In this document: in pieces, positions 53,242-64,000 of the stretch | Position numbering within the stretch: position 1 is the stretch's first letter | Layout of the letters: each line of letters starts with the position of its first letter | Assembly: GCF_910596095.1 (NCBI RefSeq) | Contig: NC_056551.1 | Location: forward strand, 12,355,501-12,419,500 | Length of the DNA stretch: 64,000 bases | Origin: Thunnus maccoyii | Taxonomy: Eukaryota; Chordata; Actinopteri; Scombriformes; Scombridae | Direction: 5' to 3' | Program-made: the position numbers and the translations under genes | The notes under the pieces: model-generated | What the model saw: the letters and a program-made list of their open reading frames with translations, nothing else | Databases searched by the model: none | What the model was told of the DNA's origin: nothing

Positions 53242-55287
53242 TGTCATCTAAGTGATTAAAGCTGCCAGAGTGTGGGGGCGGTGCATGTGTGCGTGTATGT
53301 TGCAGACACAGCAGGAGAGGATTAAAAAAAAAAACAAAAAAAAAAACAACAGAGGGTCAGACTGCATCGTAGTTGTCAGCGATATGGAGGAGAGAAGCAG
53401 GGACAGCAAGGACCACGACAAGGATGTAAAGAGAGAAGAGAGCTGGATGAGAAAAAGAGAGAAATGGAGGAGATAAGGTTGAGGGAATAAAGAGATCACG
53501 CTAAGATTGATAGGGAAGGAGAAGGAAAGCACAGAATCAATAGGCAATTGAGAGAAAGAGGTGGAGTGGAAGAGAGATGTGGGCAACAAGATACAGAGCT
53601 GAAGAGAAAAGAGGCAATGACAAAGAACTAATGCGGAGTGAAAACGTAAAGCAAAACAGAGAAAGAATATGAGTCAGACAGTACATTTACATACACTTGA
53701 ATAATTTGATTATAACCAAAGTGAAGCAATTGTTGTAACTGTCATTTAAACCTTGAGCAGGTTATCTAACTGGAACTGAGCGTATAATAAGAATAATCAT
53801 AGCAGTGGAAATAATTTCAGGATGTTACTGTTCTCTCCCTGAAAAAGTCTGATATGTTGCATTTTATGAATATATAAGAAAGCTTTTAATGATCCAGACT
53901 AAAGCAAAGGCGCTCTCCTGCAAAGAAGTCAATCCATTCTCCCTCTTTTGTGTTGCAATTAGATGTTAGCCTGCAGGGTACCAGACATCCTTCCAGTCAT
54001 ACAAATTTGCACTAACGAAGCTCTTACCTTAATCTGGTTTATTCACAGTAATCAACTTATTTGCTTACATGTGAGCGCATTGGATGAGTTAGTGCGTCGG
54101 TGTGAGTGAAAAAAGATGGGTGGGGATGGGTGTCTTCTCTGTCTTCTTGTCTTTCTGTACTGAATGAATGAGTGGTTTTATTTTCGTGTCTAATCATTTA
54201 TATGACACATCCCTTGTGGCGATATTCAGACACAGGGATTTTAGGATAGATTTGACATATCATAAGTTATTTTTCTCTCCTCCTATTCTGTGCTTTAGAA
54301 ATATATTCAGAAAATGCAAAGACATTGTTAAAAGGGCATTTAATCAAAGCTCCACCCTCAATTCTTATCAAATCTAAATTATGATTTAAAGGACAGTAGT
54401 GAAATAAATGAATTTTGGTTTCAACCTCATTCAGTTCACAATATTCACAAATACTCTTAATTTCGTCTACCTCTCTGTATCTTCCACTTTCAATATGTAG
54501 TAGGCAATATACCACATCTCATCTGTGCACAGATGATCTCATACTTAAATTGATTCTCACATTTATAATCTTTCTTAAATAAACAGTGAGTTCTCAATTT
54601 GGGTTTTGCCAGATTTCTTCTGCCCATTTATATAAACATTTAAGCATGACTTGGTATATGAACTCCTCCATCTCTTAGAATTCACTTTCCTCAAATCCAC
54701 ATCCTTGTAATAAACTAAATATTTCAGCTGTCCATTCACCTCCTAGGGCCGCAACTAACAATTATTTTCATCAATCTGTTGATTGTTTTGAATGATTAAT
54801 CGATAAGTCGGTCTATAAAATGTCAGAAAATGGTGAAAAATGTCGATCACTGTTTCCCAAAGCTCAAGATGCAACTTCATATGTTTTGTTTTGTCCTTAA
54901 TATCAGTCCACAACCCAAAGATATTCAGTTTACTGTCATAGAAGATTTGAAATACCAGAAAAAAATCACCTTTGAAAAGCTGTAACCAGAGAATTCTGGC
55001 ATTCTTTTCTTAAAAATGGACTCAAAATGATAATCAAAATAGTTTGTCAATAGACTAATCAATTAATTGACTAATTGTTGTAGCTCTATCACCTCCAATA
55101 GAAAAATGTGCATGTGACATTGTCTTTTTCTTCATACCATGCTGATGGTGCCTCTTCCTCACTACACAGCGTCCTTCCTCGTTCTCTTCCAATGGGGAGA
55201 GGCAGGGGCCACAGTGGGAGGAGCCAGGCTTGCAGAAGTGGCGTCCCTCTTTGGCACAGTCTATATGGAGAGGGCACTTACTGCCAG
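43559..55287 (-). CDS. npdc1: Neural proliferation differentiation and control protein 1, 5' end missing
   Basis: Single-pass membrane protein enriched in neurons; mammalian NPDC1 slows proliferation and is found on vesicles. Exons in order: 55138-55287, 46049-46162, 45601-45810, 45072-45138, 44233-44323, 43987-44066, 43727-43826, 43559-43630, giving 293 residues to TGA. The first exon encodes the Cys-rich ectodomain (KCPLHIDCAKEGRHFCKPG, SSHCGPCLSPLEENEEGRCV). Next come an acidic helix (YPDLDEEIDYLHSYIEKQE), a Thr/Pro/Ala-rich stalk, the membrane helix (VIISVCVVVGAVAVILATVC), and the cytoplasmic tail with QKVDYPAYG, QSAQMYHYQHQKQQML, DFTVYECPGLAPTGEMEVKN and PLFDD. The tail motifs are diagnostic. 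The signal-peptide exon was not found up to 64000, so it probably lies beyond the right edge. The acceptor at 55288-55289 could instead be 55281-55282, dropping seven bases. Confidence 0.92.
48700..48716 (-). promoter_or_regulatory. Strong CTCF-like motif in the large npdc1 intron
   Basis: The minus strand reads CCACTAGAGGGCAGCAG, matching the long CTCF consensus at each informative position. It points towards the plus-oriented motif at 36557, so the two are convergent across the pou5f3 promoter and the npdc1 3' half. Confidence 0.45.
49700..50250. mobile_element. hAT-like element with inserted LINE fragment
   Basis: The left part (GGTTGCACGATATTATCGGC, ATCGGTATTGGCCGATATAA) and the right part (GCATATATCGGTATTGGCAT, ATCAGCATATCGGATG) belong to a common fish repeat built on ATCGGC/GCCGAT motifs. 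Between about 49995 and 50185 the minus strand encodes a short reverse-transcriptase C-terminal remnant (ETITHAIIDCTKYDQERQYM). Lies in the 9-kb npdc1 intron. Confidence 0.5.
50026..50190 (-). pseudogene. Non-LTR retrotransposon ORF2 C-terminal fragment
   Basis: ETITHAIIDCTKYDQERQYM and KEELRKTGVQELSIKTLMN have the H-x-C-x-K/Y arrangement of the end of fish LINE reverse-transcriptase proteins. Only about 50 codons remain, with the family's usual upstream Cys pair absent. Confidence 0.5.
53186..53237. repeat. (GA)n microsatellite
   Basis: Uninterrupted GA run of about 25 units in the large npdc1 intron. Confidence 0.97.
54160..54720 (-). pseudogene. LINE-type reverse transcriptase C-terminal remnant
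   Basis: The minus strand encodes REVDEIKSICEYCELNEVET and KIHLFHYCPLNHNL. The C-x-x-C, then E-T-x-I-H and C pattern is the zinc-knuckle-like end of fish non-LTR retrotransposon ORF2. Upstream (higher coordinates) the frame breaks repeatedly. Limits are approximate. Confidence 0.55.
54745..55089. mobile_element. hAT-like palindromic MITE, good copy
   Basis: The left end GGGCCGCAACTAACAATTAT and the right end (reverse complement GAGCTACAACAATTAGTCAA) are inverted. Interior blocks AAAATGTCAGAAAATGGTGA, TGTTTCCCAAAGCTCAAGAT and ATATTCAGTTTACTGTCATA recur at 61993-62303. The element ends 47 bases from the donor of the npdc1 exon at 55138-55287. Confidence 0.8.
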
Positions 55288-56814
55288 CTGAGTGAAAGAG
55301 AGTGACAAGAGTTTCATTAGTATCCAAACCATACTGTTGTGATGCAGAAATGATTGTGCCAGTTAAATTACCGTCTTCGTTTAGAGTCAAGTACTATAAA
55401 AATGTTCCCAAAAAAGAAATGCTTTGACTTTAAAACCGACTCACTCATTAGTGGATGTGGAAGCTCTCAGCTCCACTCAGAAATACAACATCTGCCCTAT
55501 TACAGAGCGTCTGCTGATGTAAGAGTTACATCACAGCTTGACCAAATTATTTTTGAAATAGTTCTTAACCTCTTTCAAGGTTTCCATTTGGGTGAGGTTT
55601 GCCAAATAGGACAGATATATTTGACTGCAAAAAAAGGTACATTTTGTATCATTTTCTGCATTTCGCAATGTGGTGTGCCCCACCTGCTTGGCAATGCAAT
55701 CAGTTTAGATAATCACTTGACCTGATTACTGCCAGTTTGAAAGCTGAGCTCAAACACTGTAGACACATACACACACACACACACAGCTTGAGAGACACAC
55801 AGAGGGAGAAGTGGGTTACAGAACCACAGCAGGTGTGTTTGGTAGCAGAGGGCAGGTGGAGCACTGGGACGCTATCAGAGCGGATAATGAGCCCAGCAGT
55901 GCTGCACAGTGGGGCAGCTAAAGGTGAACAGCACAGCAGGCGCTGATACTGGCATAACAGACAGGAGGTGATTTAAGTTGGGAGAGAGAGTGGATGAATC
56001 CAGGTTGTGGTATAAAGGGTCTCAAAGGTCAGGGTTGTTCATGTCTCTTGGTGAGAGATCGGTGTTGTGAAAACTCCCTTTGTGAAAAAATATGAGGAGA
56101 GATCAGACGGTTTGAGTTTGGTGGGTCGTGCATTTGCAGCAGATTTATGGGATAAATTATTTAAGGATTTAAGAGTGTTAATACTTTAAGTGTTTAAATG
56201 ATCTACAGAACTGGTCAAACAGGCCGACTGTATTAAACTGTGATAAAACAATAAATCAGACCTCATTTAGTTACTATGTTTTTTCTGTTTGGTAACACAG
56301 TCCAGTCCTTTCTCCTTCCGTAACCTAATTATTTTTTTAATCTCTACATAAGAGAGAATTACACATCACAGGAGATCACTGTAAGAGAATGACCTCCATG
56401 GCAACAAGGCCTGCAATATCAGGAAAGATGTGTTGTTGAAGGAGCAGATGTGCAGAAACGGAGTGCTGGTGAGATGAAGAGCAGATAGAAGAGGGGAAGA
56501 GGACTGGTGCTTGCCTTTTGTACCTGTGTACACATATATACATACATAGTGTGTTACTATCCATCCACCCATTTTCCCCCACTTATATTTTTATCAAAAA
56601 ATTCCTGTAAACCAAAACAAGAAAAAAAAAAAGAGACTGGAGTGAACAGTTCAATTTATTTGTAAGGTCACCTTAAATAAGAATAAACCACATTGAATGA
56701 TTTAATCTGTGTTAATCTATTAATTTTGAATTTTCATAACTTTGCACTTGTATGGATTAATTACATATTTATGACCATATTTGAAATATATTGCCACTTT
56801 CCACATACTCTAAT

Positions 56815-57184
56815 ATAGAGCTGCAACAATTAGTCCGTTAATTGATTAGTCAATTGACAGGAAATTGGCAACTATTTTGATAATCATATAATCGTTTCTG
56901 TCATTTTTCTAGCGAAAAGGTCAAATATTCTCTGCTTTCAGCTTCTCCAATGTGAGGATGTGCTGCTTTTCTTTATCATATGTGATAGTAAACTAAAAAT
57001 CTTTAAGTTTTGGACTGTTGGTCAATCAAAACAAGACATCATCGCAGGTTCTGAGAAATTGTGAAAATTCTGCCATTTTTTCACAATTTTTAAACATTTT
57101 AAAGACAAATGGATTATTCAATCAATCGAGAAAGCAATCAGCAGATTAATCAATGGTGAAAACAACCATTAGTTGCAGCCCTAC
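56815..57184. mobile_element. hAT-like palindromic MITE, second variant
   Basis: Begins AGAGCTGCAACAATTAGTCC and ends AACAACCATTAGTTGCAGCC. Interior blocks include GCTTCTCCAATGTGAGGATG and TTTGGACTGTTGGTCAATCA. Ends are inverted copies and the interior is non-coding. Confidence 0.8.
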
Positions 57185-59129
57185 TCTACTACTGCTGCTT
57201 TGTTGTACTTGTTATTTGGCATGATAAATTTAAGTCTTTTGACTAAATGTTGAAATGTTTTGTGGACTGTTCTTTGGCCTGGGCTTTAAGGAAAAATGTA
57301 TAAATTCAGATTTAGGTAATAGGGTCTAAATTTTTAAGGTAAATACAGCTTCTCTGAATTTCTGTCAAACCTTCCCTGCCTGAAACACTAAAACTACAGT
57401 TGAACATTACTGGAAGCTCACTAAACTAAGAAAGAGATGCTAATGTAAATCTCAAACTTTCAACAACATTACAGGAGTGTAAACAACAACAGATAGCAAA
57501 TCAAATACTAACACATAAACATTATACATACAGCGTACACAAACACACAAGGATATAGGCATGTCTACACCGTAGGTACACACACACACGTGTCCACATC
57601 TCCTGTTATTGATTGGATTGATGCCTCAGGGAGTCAGTGGCAGAGTGACACGTGTAATCTGAGATGCTTTGTTTTTCTTTCAGTTTGGGTAAAACATACA
57701 GGCAGAGAAACAAATAGAAACAGAAACAGACAGGCCCAGGAGGAAGGAGAGAGAGTTTGGTGAGGTTGGTGATGGGAAAACATGAGCCCCTCTAATTTTT
57801 GAGAGTGCAAATGACGTATTTACAAGTAGAACAGCAAGTGTTTTACTTAATGCCATGAATCACATGGCCACAAAACTAACATGCAGGTAGACAACTCCCT
57901 TTGATTGTTCTCACGCTCTGTCTTTTTTCTGTTCCCACGGCCTAGCAACGACTCCGTCACCTTTAAGTTTAATTGCTGCTTCAACTGCCGCGTTGCCAAG
58001 TTATTCCACAGCACTGTGAGTGTAACGTGCTAATGTTCCGAGCCCCCTCATTCCTGATAAAGTCCAAGATTATTCTCTCTCTGTCGATTATTTTCTCTCC
58101 TCTCCCTCCCTCAGTTGTCGTGGCACCTATTTTTACCCGCCATGTGCTTTCCTTGTCTTTACCCAGCAGATATCAAACCCTTGTTTAATCTTGTCACATG
58201 TTCTTATTGATTTCCCTCAACCCCATACAGAAAAAAAGTGTCACTAGAAATAGATTGTTCTGTCCTTGTGGGAGTGTGTGCACTTCGTGATTGTCCGACA
58301 CTGAGTGAGCGGAGAGTGGAATAGACTCTTGGGCACTTGTCGGTGTGCATGTGCATGATGTAAGACTATACAAGACTTCATGCAGAGAACACTGACCTGC
58401 TAGTTTTGATTATTGCTCCCATGCACACAGATATATGCAGACTCTGCTTTGTTCTAATACTGCCGCAGTAGATTGGGACAGGATAAGTCCCAGATAGAGA
58501 GGGAAAAATCTGTTTGTTCATCAGTTCAAGCACTAGATCAGTCTAAAAGATTTTATTAACTATAAAGAAGCCTTTGCTTTTGTTTGTTTTACTGGTTTTA
58601 TTTTGATTTTGTGTTGAATAGTGCATGGCTGTGATTGATTGCAAAAATACTTGGCGTAAGCAAGCAATGACATCAGTGAATCATCTCGGTCAGGGGAAGC
58701 ACAAGAGCCCATAATCAAGGCTTCCACTAACAACTCCATACCAAGCCAAGGCCTGACACATGACCGTGCTAGTATCTTCTAAAATATGCTGCCATGTCCC
58801 CTTCACTCCTTTCATTAGCTGCCTCTCCCCATCTTTGATCTGGTAACTGTCTGAAGATCAAGTGCTGTTTAGGCCCAGATCAGGTGGAGAAGACTACACT
58901 CAGGTCACAGATCAAACAGCCCATTCCTATCTCAAAGTTCTTGACCTTACTTCATTGTGAGAATTAGCCAATTTAAAATTTAGATTTGTCAAATATCTGC
59001 TTGAGTGTTTGGATGTGTGCACATTATTAGGGTAGGGAATCACACATACTTATTGGTGATACATCACATGACTAAATAGGAGAAACTACCTTGAACATGT
59101 AGTTTTGAGCCATGCTGATGGCGTGGCTC

Positions 59130-59460
59130 TAGGGATGGCAATGCCGGTCAGTCCGACGCTTTGATCCACTTTGATACCCAGAGGATGAATCTTAATGCTT
59201 TTGGTGATCGTCTCACTTTTCACCTGGTGCCATTATCAGGTCAAAATTTTAATTTGCCCAAAACTTTGGTTTATGATGGTCAAAGCTAATGACATTCAAA
59301 TCAACCTCAGCTGTATTTTGTGTTAAGTGCTGATGAACAACAGTTTGCTATCGTGAGCATGTTGATGTTAGCATTTAGCTGAAAAGCACCACAGTGCAGT
59401 ACAGCCTCATGGGGCTGCTAGCATGGCTGTAGACTCTTAAGTCTTGTTTAACAAACAGTG
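59130..59460. repeat. Degenerate dispersed repeat
   Basis: AGGGATGGCAATGCCGGTCA, CAGAGGATGAATCTTAATGC, TTTGGTGATCGTCTCACTTT, ATTATCAGGTCAAAATTTTA and GGGCTGCTAGCATGGCTGTA are successive blocks of a long repeat common in percomorph introns (from memory). Internal segments are deleted. Confidence 0.5.
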
Positions 59461-61399
59461 TAGACAAACTTTCACATCTATTTTGTCAAGGTACTGAGCC
59501 CACAATTTGTAGGGAAACAGAAATCAATCATATATCATTTTCATTCATTGCATTATGAAGCGCTTTCAGTTTTACAGAAATTTATGGACAAATTATTAAA
59601 ACATACACACAACATTATCTTCACAAGTGCTATTATCTAAATGTCATGTAGCCTGATCAGAACAGCACAACACATTGAGATACTGGTGTAACTCCAGCAA
59701 TGATGTATTGCTAGAGACTGTATCTCAGTGCATCTCTGAATCATTTACTATATTCTCCAGACCCTATGTCATCATGCACAAAAAAAGACCATTTTAAATT
59801 AGCCTTTCATGATACATTAATTAATCACTGGTGTCTAAGAAAAAAGGGGACCATGCATTTAATCCCTGTTATGAATGGGAGAAAGCAAGGTGTAATGCAG
59901 TTAGAATCTCAGCATCACCGGTCAGCACTTCATCTGTTATTCATCACATGGAAAGTTAATGTGCTGGAACCTATTGCAGTCACATGAATGCATATAATTA
60001 TTCTCCTCACACACAAACACCCAGCAGACACAAACACAAACACACACCCAGAAACAAACCTACTGTATGTGTGCTTCATTATGGATGTGTTAGGCAGGGG
60101 AACGGTGAGAAAAAGAGGGTGAGGAAAAAGCAAAGCAAGTGTGAAAATCTGGGCAGAGCTGTTGCCAAATAAATCAAAAACTGCCTTCATTATCTTTCAA
60201 CAGCAGTTGTCATGAAAATGTTTGCTTATGATTTCATTGTAATAATGTGCTTTTGGTGCACCAGTAGTTGAAAAGGACACACTGACTTAATCATTATCAT
60301 TTCACCAAACTCACCAACTCACACTTATATAACTTGGCACTTTTTCTAAACACAGATGAGCCAATAAAGATGTTCATCATAATAATCATATGACAAAAAA
60401 GCTCAAATCTATTTAGCGGCATAACAAAGCCACCACAGTGACATAATGTCAAGTCACCATAGGAGGTGGCCTTGCATCAACATTCCTCCCACACAGTGCT
60501 GTCGCACACTAGAGAGCTCAATCAAGGAGACAGGAAGAGAAATACAAAACAAGAGACAGACAAGGAGATGGAAACAAAAGAAAATGGGGGGGAAAAAAAC
60601 ACACACATTCCTGCAGAACATTGGGTTGTTTGGTATTGGTGAAGATAGCGGAGGTGTAAAAGAACATGTAACTCAGGGACTTTCATCTAAATGGGGGTAG
60701 TGTGTTTAGGGTGCAGGAGTGGGGACCGCATGGGGTTCAACAAAAAACCACAGCAGCCGTCTTCAAAAAGTTGAACCAGAATTAACTCTTACCAAAACGC
60801 TGCAGTGGCTAATCACATAAGCCGGCAATCAAACCAACGATACCTACAGGGGGAAGACCCTTGTTCACTTGTTGACTTTGTTGTGGGCTTCCCCAACCAT
60901 TTTAAAAAAGACAAGTGAAAAAAAAAGAGAGAGCAGCCAGCTAGATAGTGAACGAAGAGAGCAAGGGGCGGTAGTGAGAACAAAGCTGTGAATCAGAGAA
61001 ATAAAACTTTATTTTCTAATTGTTTCACGGCAGTTACGTTCTAAAGCATAAATAAACACGCCTACATCTCCGCACAACCCTGCGGGAAAGTGCTGCATTG
61101 CCGGATTCGGTGTGAACGCGGCCTCAAAGTAGTCCTTGGAACGAGTGAAAAATTACTTTTCGAACCATCTGCTGCTGCTGTTGCCAGGCTGTGTGCTCAG
61201 CAGCGGCTCTGCCAGGAAGAACCGAGAGGCAAACAGAGGCATTCTCACACAGCCTGGCAAACACCTACACACTCAGACACACACAGGCACGCACACACAA
61301 ATACGCACAGCAAGCGTGCACACACTTTCATGTCAGCGTTAACTTGTGTTCCTTCAAGCTGTTTTACAGATACAATACAACAAATGATACCAAATCTGT

Positions 61400-61402
61400 A
61401 AT

Positions 61403-61454
<52 letters not shown>

Positions 61455-61470
61455 AGGAAGAGGAAGAAGG
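61400..61470. repeat. Compound (TG)n(AG)n microsatellite
   Basis: TG run at about 61403-61424 followed directly by interrupted AG/GAAG repeats. Confidence 0.9.
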
Positions 61471-61992
61471 AAAGGGGGCCAGAGGGGTCGTACATTCCCA
61501 TTGTGTGCATTTCCTGACCCTCTGATAGCAGTCAGGAAGTGAGCCACTCTAAATCAAGTGGAAACATTTGAGAGCTCTGCTGAGCACTCTTCACTTGACA
61601 TCCAAACACAGTTTATTTCCACATGGATAAAGTGTGTGTATGTGTTTGTATGTGCTTGTGTGTGGCTTTTGGTGTAACCATGGCAAAAACAAATACCAAA
61701 CAGCCTGTTTCTGATGCTTAATTTTCATTAGCATCAGCTGGGAGAAGCACTGCTATTCTCTGATGAGTTAGGATTGGATGATATGACGATATACTATATA
61801 AACCCTGAGACAATATAAATTTGTCTTTGTCCGAGATTTTGTCATATGATTTTTGTGCCTTGATTACTGTGCCTTGAAGTACTTACTTTACCAAATTAGC
61901 CAAAAACAATAAATCTCAATTGGTTTTCCAGAAAATACACAATCTCTCAATATATGTTGACACAAAGTTATATACACAAGAAAATAGAGGAT

Positions 61993-62303
61993 ATTAGGGC
62001 TGCAACTAACGATTATTTATTCATTATCCATTAATCTATCGATTATTTCCTCGATTCATCAATTAGTTGTTGATATGAAAATGGTAAAAAAATATCCATC
62101 ACTGTTTCCCAAAGATGATGTCCTCAAATGTCTTCTTTTGTCCACAATCCTAAGATGTTCAGTTTACTACAGAAGACTAAAGAAACCAGAAAATATTCCC
62201 ATTTGATAAACTGGCACAAGAGTAATTTTACCTTTAATTGTTGGCATTTAATTTAATCGTTAGCAACTAATCAATTAATCGACTACAATTGTCGCAGCTC
62301 TAG
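61993..62303. mobile_element. hAT-like palindromic MITE, third copy
   Basis: Left end TAGGGCTGCAACTAACGATT; right end AATCGACTACAATTGTCGCA then GCTCTA. Interior ACTGTTTCCCAAAGATGATG and TTCAGTTTACTACAGAAGAC match the 54745-55089 copy. Confidence 0.8.
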
Positions 62304-62436
62304 AGGATATAAAGGATTTTATTCATATTACCCACTACTAGTGTAACTTCAGGAAAAAGACACTCCAACACAACTTACTATTTGGGAAAAAAACAACAAT
62401 TTACAATCAGGAACATTGTAAATCGCTTTATCTGTC

Positions 62437-62876
62437 GCTAGAACAGCGACAGTTAAATATTGGCATTGAAAATAACATTTGGCAGTGAAAACAAACCCTG
62501 AAATGAAAAAGAAAACATTGGCATTGAAACATTTGTATTGGGAAAAGTTGTATTGGCACTGAATCAACTATTGGCACTGAAAAAAGTTCCACTGAAAAAT
62601 AAAACATGGACAAAAAGACATGAAGAAAAAATCTGAAGATTGACATTGAAAAACATCATAATGAAAAAAATATCTAAATAAAATAGGATAATAAGATTGT
62701 AAGACTGTAATTTCTTTAATGCCCGTATTTTATTTTTCAGTGGAACTTTTTTCAGTGCCAATACTCGTTTCAGTGCCAATACAACTTTTTCTAACAAGTG
62801 TTTCAATGCCAAGGTTTCCTTTTTCAGTTCAGGGTTTGTTATCAATGCCAAAATTTAACTGTCACTGTTCTAGCCC
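62437..62876. repeat. Large imperfect inverted repeat (hairpin) with TTGGCAYTGAAA units
   Basis: The left arm (about 62437-62610) starts GCTAGAACAGCGACAGTTAA. The right arm (about 62721-62876), read in reverse complement, starts GCTAGAACAGTGACAGTTAA. Both run on through the same series of blocks (CAAACCCTGAAATGAAAAAG against CAAACCCTGAACTGAAAAAG; GTTGTATTGGCACTGAA; AAGTTCCACTGAAAAATAAA). The arms are about 160-175 bases, the loop about 110 bases. Each arm repeats the short unit TTGGCAYTGAAA several times. No coding. It may be a MITE; no target duplication was clear. Confidence 0.75.
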
Positions 62877-64000
62877 CATTAAACCAGTATTAATGAAAGC
62901 AAATGATGGGTTAGGCAGAAAGTTGTTAAAAGATAAAATGATTGATATGTATAACACATTGTTAGCATTAAGACAATAAAAATGAACTGAGAAGACAGCA
63001 AACAACAATAACAATAATGAACACATTCTGTACTTCTTGGATTAGCATTAATTTCAAGTAACAGACAGAAGAAACGAAAAGAAATGAGACTGCAGTTTGG
63101 TCATGATATATGTTTTTTCCCTGGCTTTGTGTAGCCAAGTTTGGCCAGGAAGTAAAACCACTTTGAACAGTGACAAAGGGAAGCAAAGCGCAGGTTTCGA
63201 AGTCAACTCCCACATGATTGTCACAGAAAAAACTGCTTCATCAGCCACCTTCATAACTGTCTGAACAACGTAGCGGAAAAAAAGCCTGCCACCTCAACCT
63301 AGATTGCTTCAATTCTAAGAAAACTGCATCAGACAACCCTGATCTTAAATTAAATACTGACTCAATGCACGGAAACTGTCTACTTTATCAGTTTCAGGAT
63401 ACTCATCTAATGTAGGTGTTGGTTTCCCACGATGATCTGATGCAGTGGCTCTTACATGTAAAGTTTTTTTGCACACTTGGTGGAAAATGGGGCATGTCTT
63501 TGAACCTGTTTAACACGCATTTGCAAACACACACACACAGACACATCAGATTAAGATGGATCAAGGTGATGATAGAGATAATAAAGGTGAAAGGGAAACT
63601 AATCAAAAAGGTGTCTCGGTTTCTCATTTTAACTACTCTCGTGGTGCTGTCATGTCTCTTCTGCCTTATCGCTCCCTGCTTCAGTCATTTGTCTTTTCTG
63701 TTGCAGTAACTGTCTGTCATGTTGACAATAACGCGTCTAACTCATACACAGGGGATAATTACTGTGTCATTATCATTAGAGTGGAGCGGAGCAGCACACC
63801 CCACAGCAAACAGAACAAAGGTTAAAGGGATTTATACAAAGGCAGCATGTAGGTGGCAAATAAAAGCTCCTTGATTCATTCTTTTTTCTTTTTTCTTTTT
63901 CGTGGTCATTGTGTTTGTCAGTATTGAAACTACTCTGTGATGCAACAATAACATCTTTGAAAGCTGATGCAATTATTGAGTATTTCTTAAACTGGATTTA

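Larger units (their letters stand above)
55288..64000. other. npdc1 first intron or upstream DNA, no gene recognised
   Basis: I searched both strands for a signal-peptide exon ending in a donor that would match the 55138-55287 exon and found none. Besides the repeats listed separately, the sequence is unremarkable AT-rich DNA with short CA and GA runs. No other gene is supported. Confidence 0.5.

Noticed and set aside
53248..53589. 113-codon minus-strand Leu/Ser-rich open frame
   Set aside because: Antisense of a purine-rich (GA) tract; low complexity.
61136..61342. Leu-rich stretch considered as an npdc1 signal peptide
   Set aside because: It is on the plus strand, opposite to npdc1, begins with TTG and has no suitable donor.
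62564..62851. 95-codon minus-strand open frame with repeating Ala-Leu-Lys
   Set aside because: It is a translation of the TTGGCAYTGAAA units in the hairpin repeat, not a gene.

Overview
The window is nuclear DNA from a ray-finned fish, most likely a percomorph teleost. The genes are split by GT-AG introns, the intergenic DNA is AT-rich with long dinucleotide runs, and several MITE, hAT-like and Tc1/mariner families typical of percomorph genomes recur. The gene set (pnpla7, clic3, fut7, pou5f3, npdc1) is a known vertebrate neighbourhood: four of the genes lie in human 9q34.3, and pou5f3 is the POU class V gene that sits between fut7 and npdc1 in fish. No bacterial operon, CRISPR array, rRNA or tRNA gene was found. 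The species cannot be fixed from the sequence alone.

Layout. 1-14659 (minus): pnpla7, 24 coding exons giving the first 888 residues; the catalytic patatin domain lies beyond the left edge. A probable 5' UTR exon and promoter lie at 15.72-15.95 kb. 18208-22655 (minus): complete clic3, 6 exons, 239 aa. 23-31 kb: gene-free, with decayed Tc1/mariner copies and other repeats. 31824-32861 (plus): fut7, a single coding exon of 345 aa. 35824-38262 (minus): complete pou5f3, 5 exons, 476 aa, with a compact promoter just upstream. 38.4-42.5 kb: intergenic, with a small CpG-rich patch. 43559-55287 (minus): npdc1, 8 exons giving 293 residues; the signal-peptide exon is missing and probably lies beyond the right edge. 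55.3-64 kb: npdc1 intron or upstream DNA made of repeats, including a large imperfect hairpin at 62.44-62.88 kb.

The genes share a neighbourhood but not one pathway. pnpla7 is a lysophospholipase of ER and lipid droplets, clic3 a GST-fold oxidoreductase/channel-like protein, fut7 a Golgi fucosyltransferase for sialyl-Lewis x type glycans, pou5f3 a pluripotency and early-embryo transcription factor, and npdc1 a neural single-pass membrane protein. Exon boundaries were set by hand from splice dinucleotides and reading phase; all exon lengths sum in frame. I found no convincing new multi-gene system. The items most worth a second look are the 62.4 kb hairpin, the control-element cluster upstream of pou5f3, the altered acceptor motif in Fut7, and a convergent pair of CTCF-like motifs around the pou5f3 promoter.
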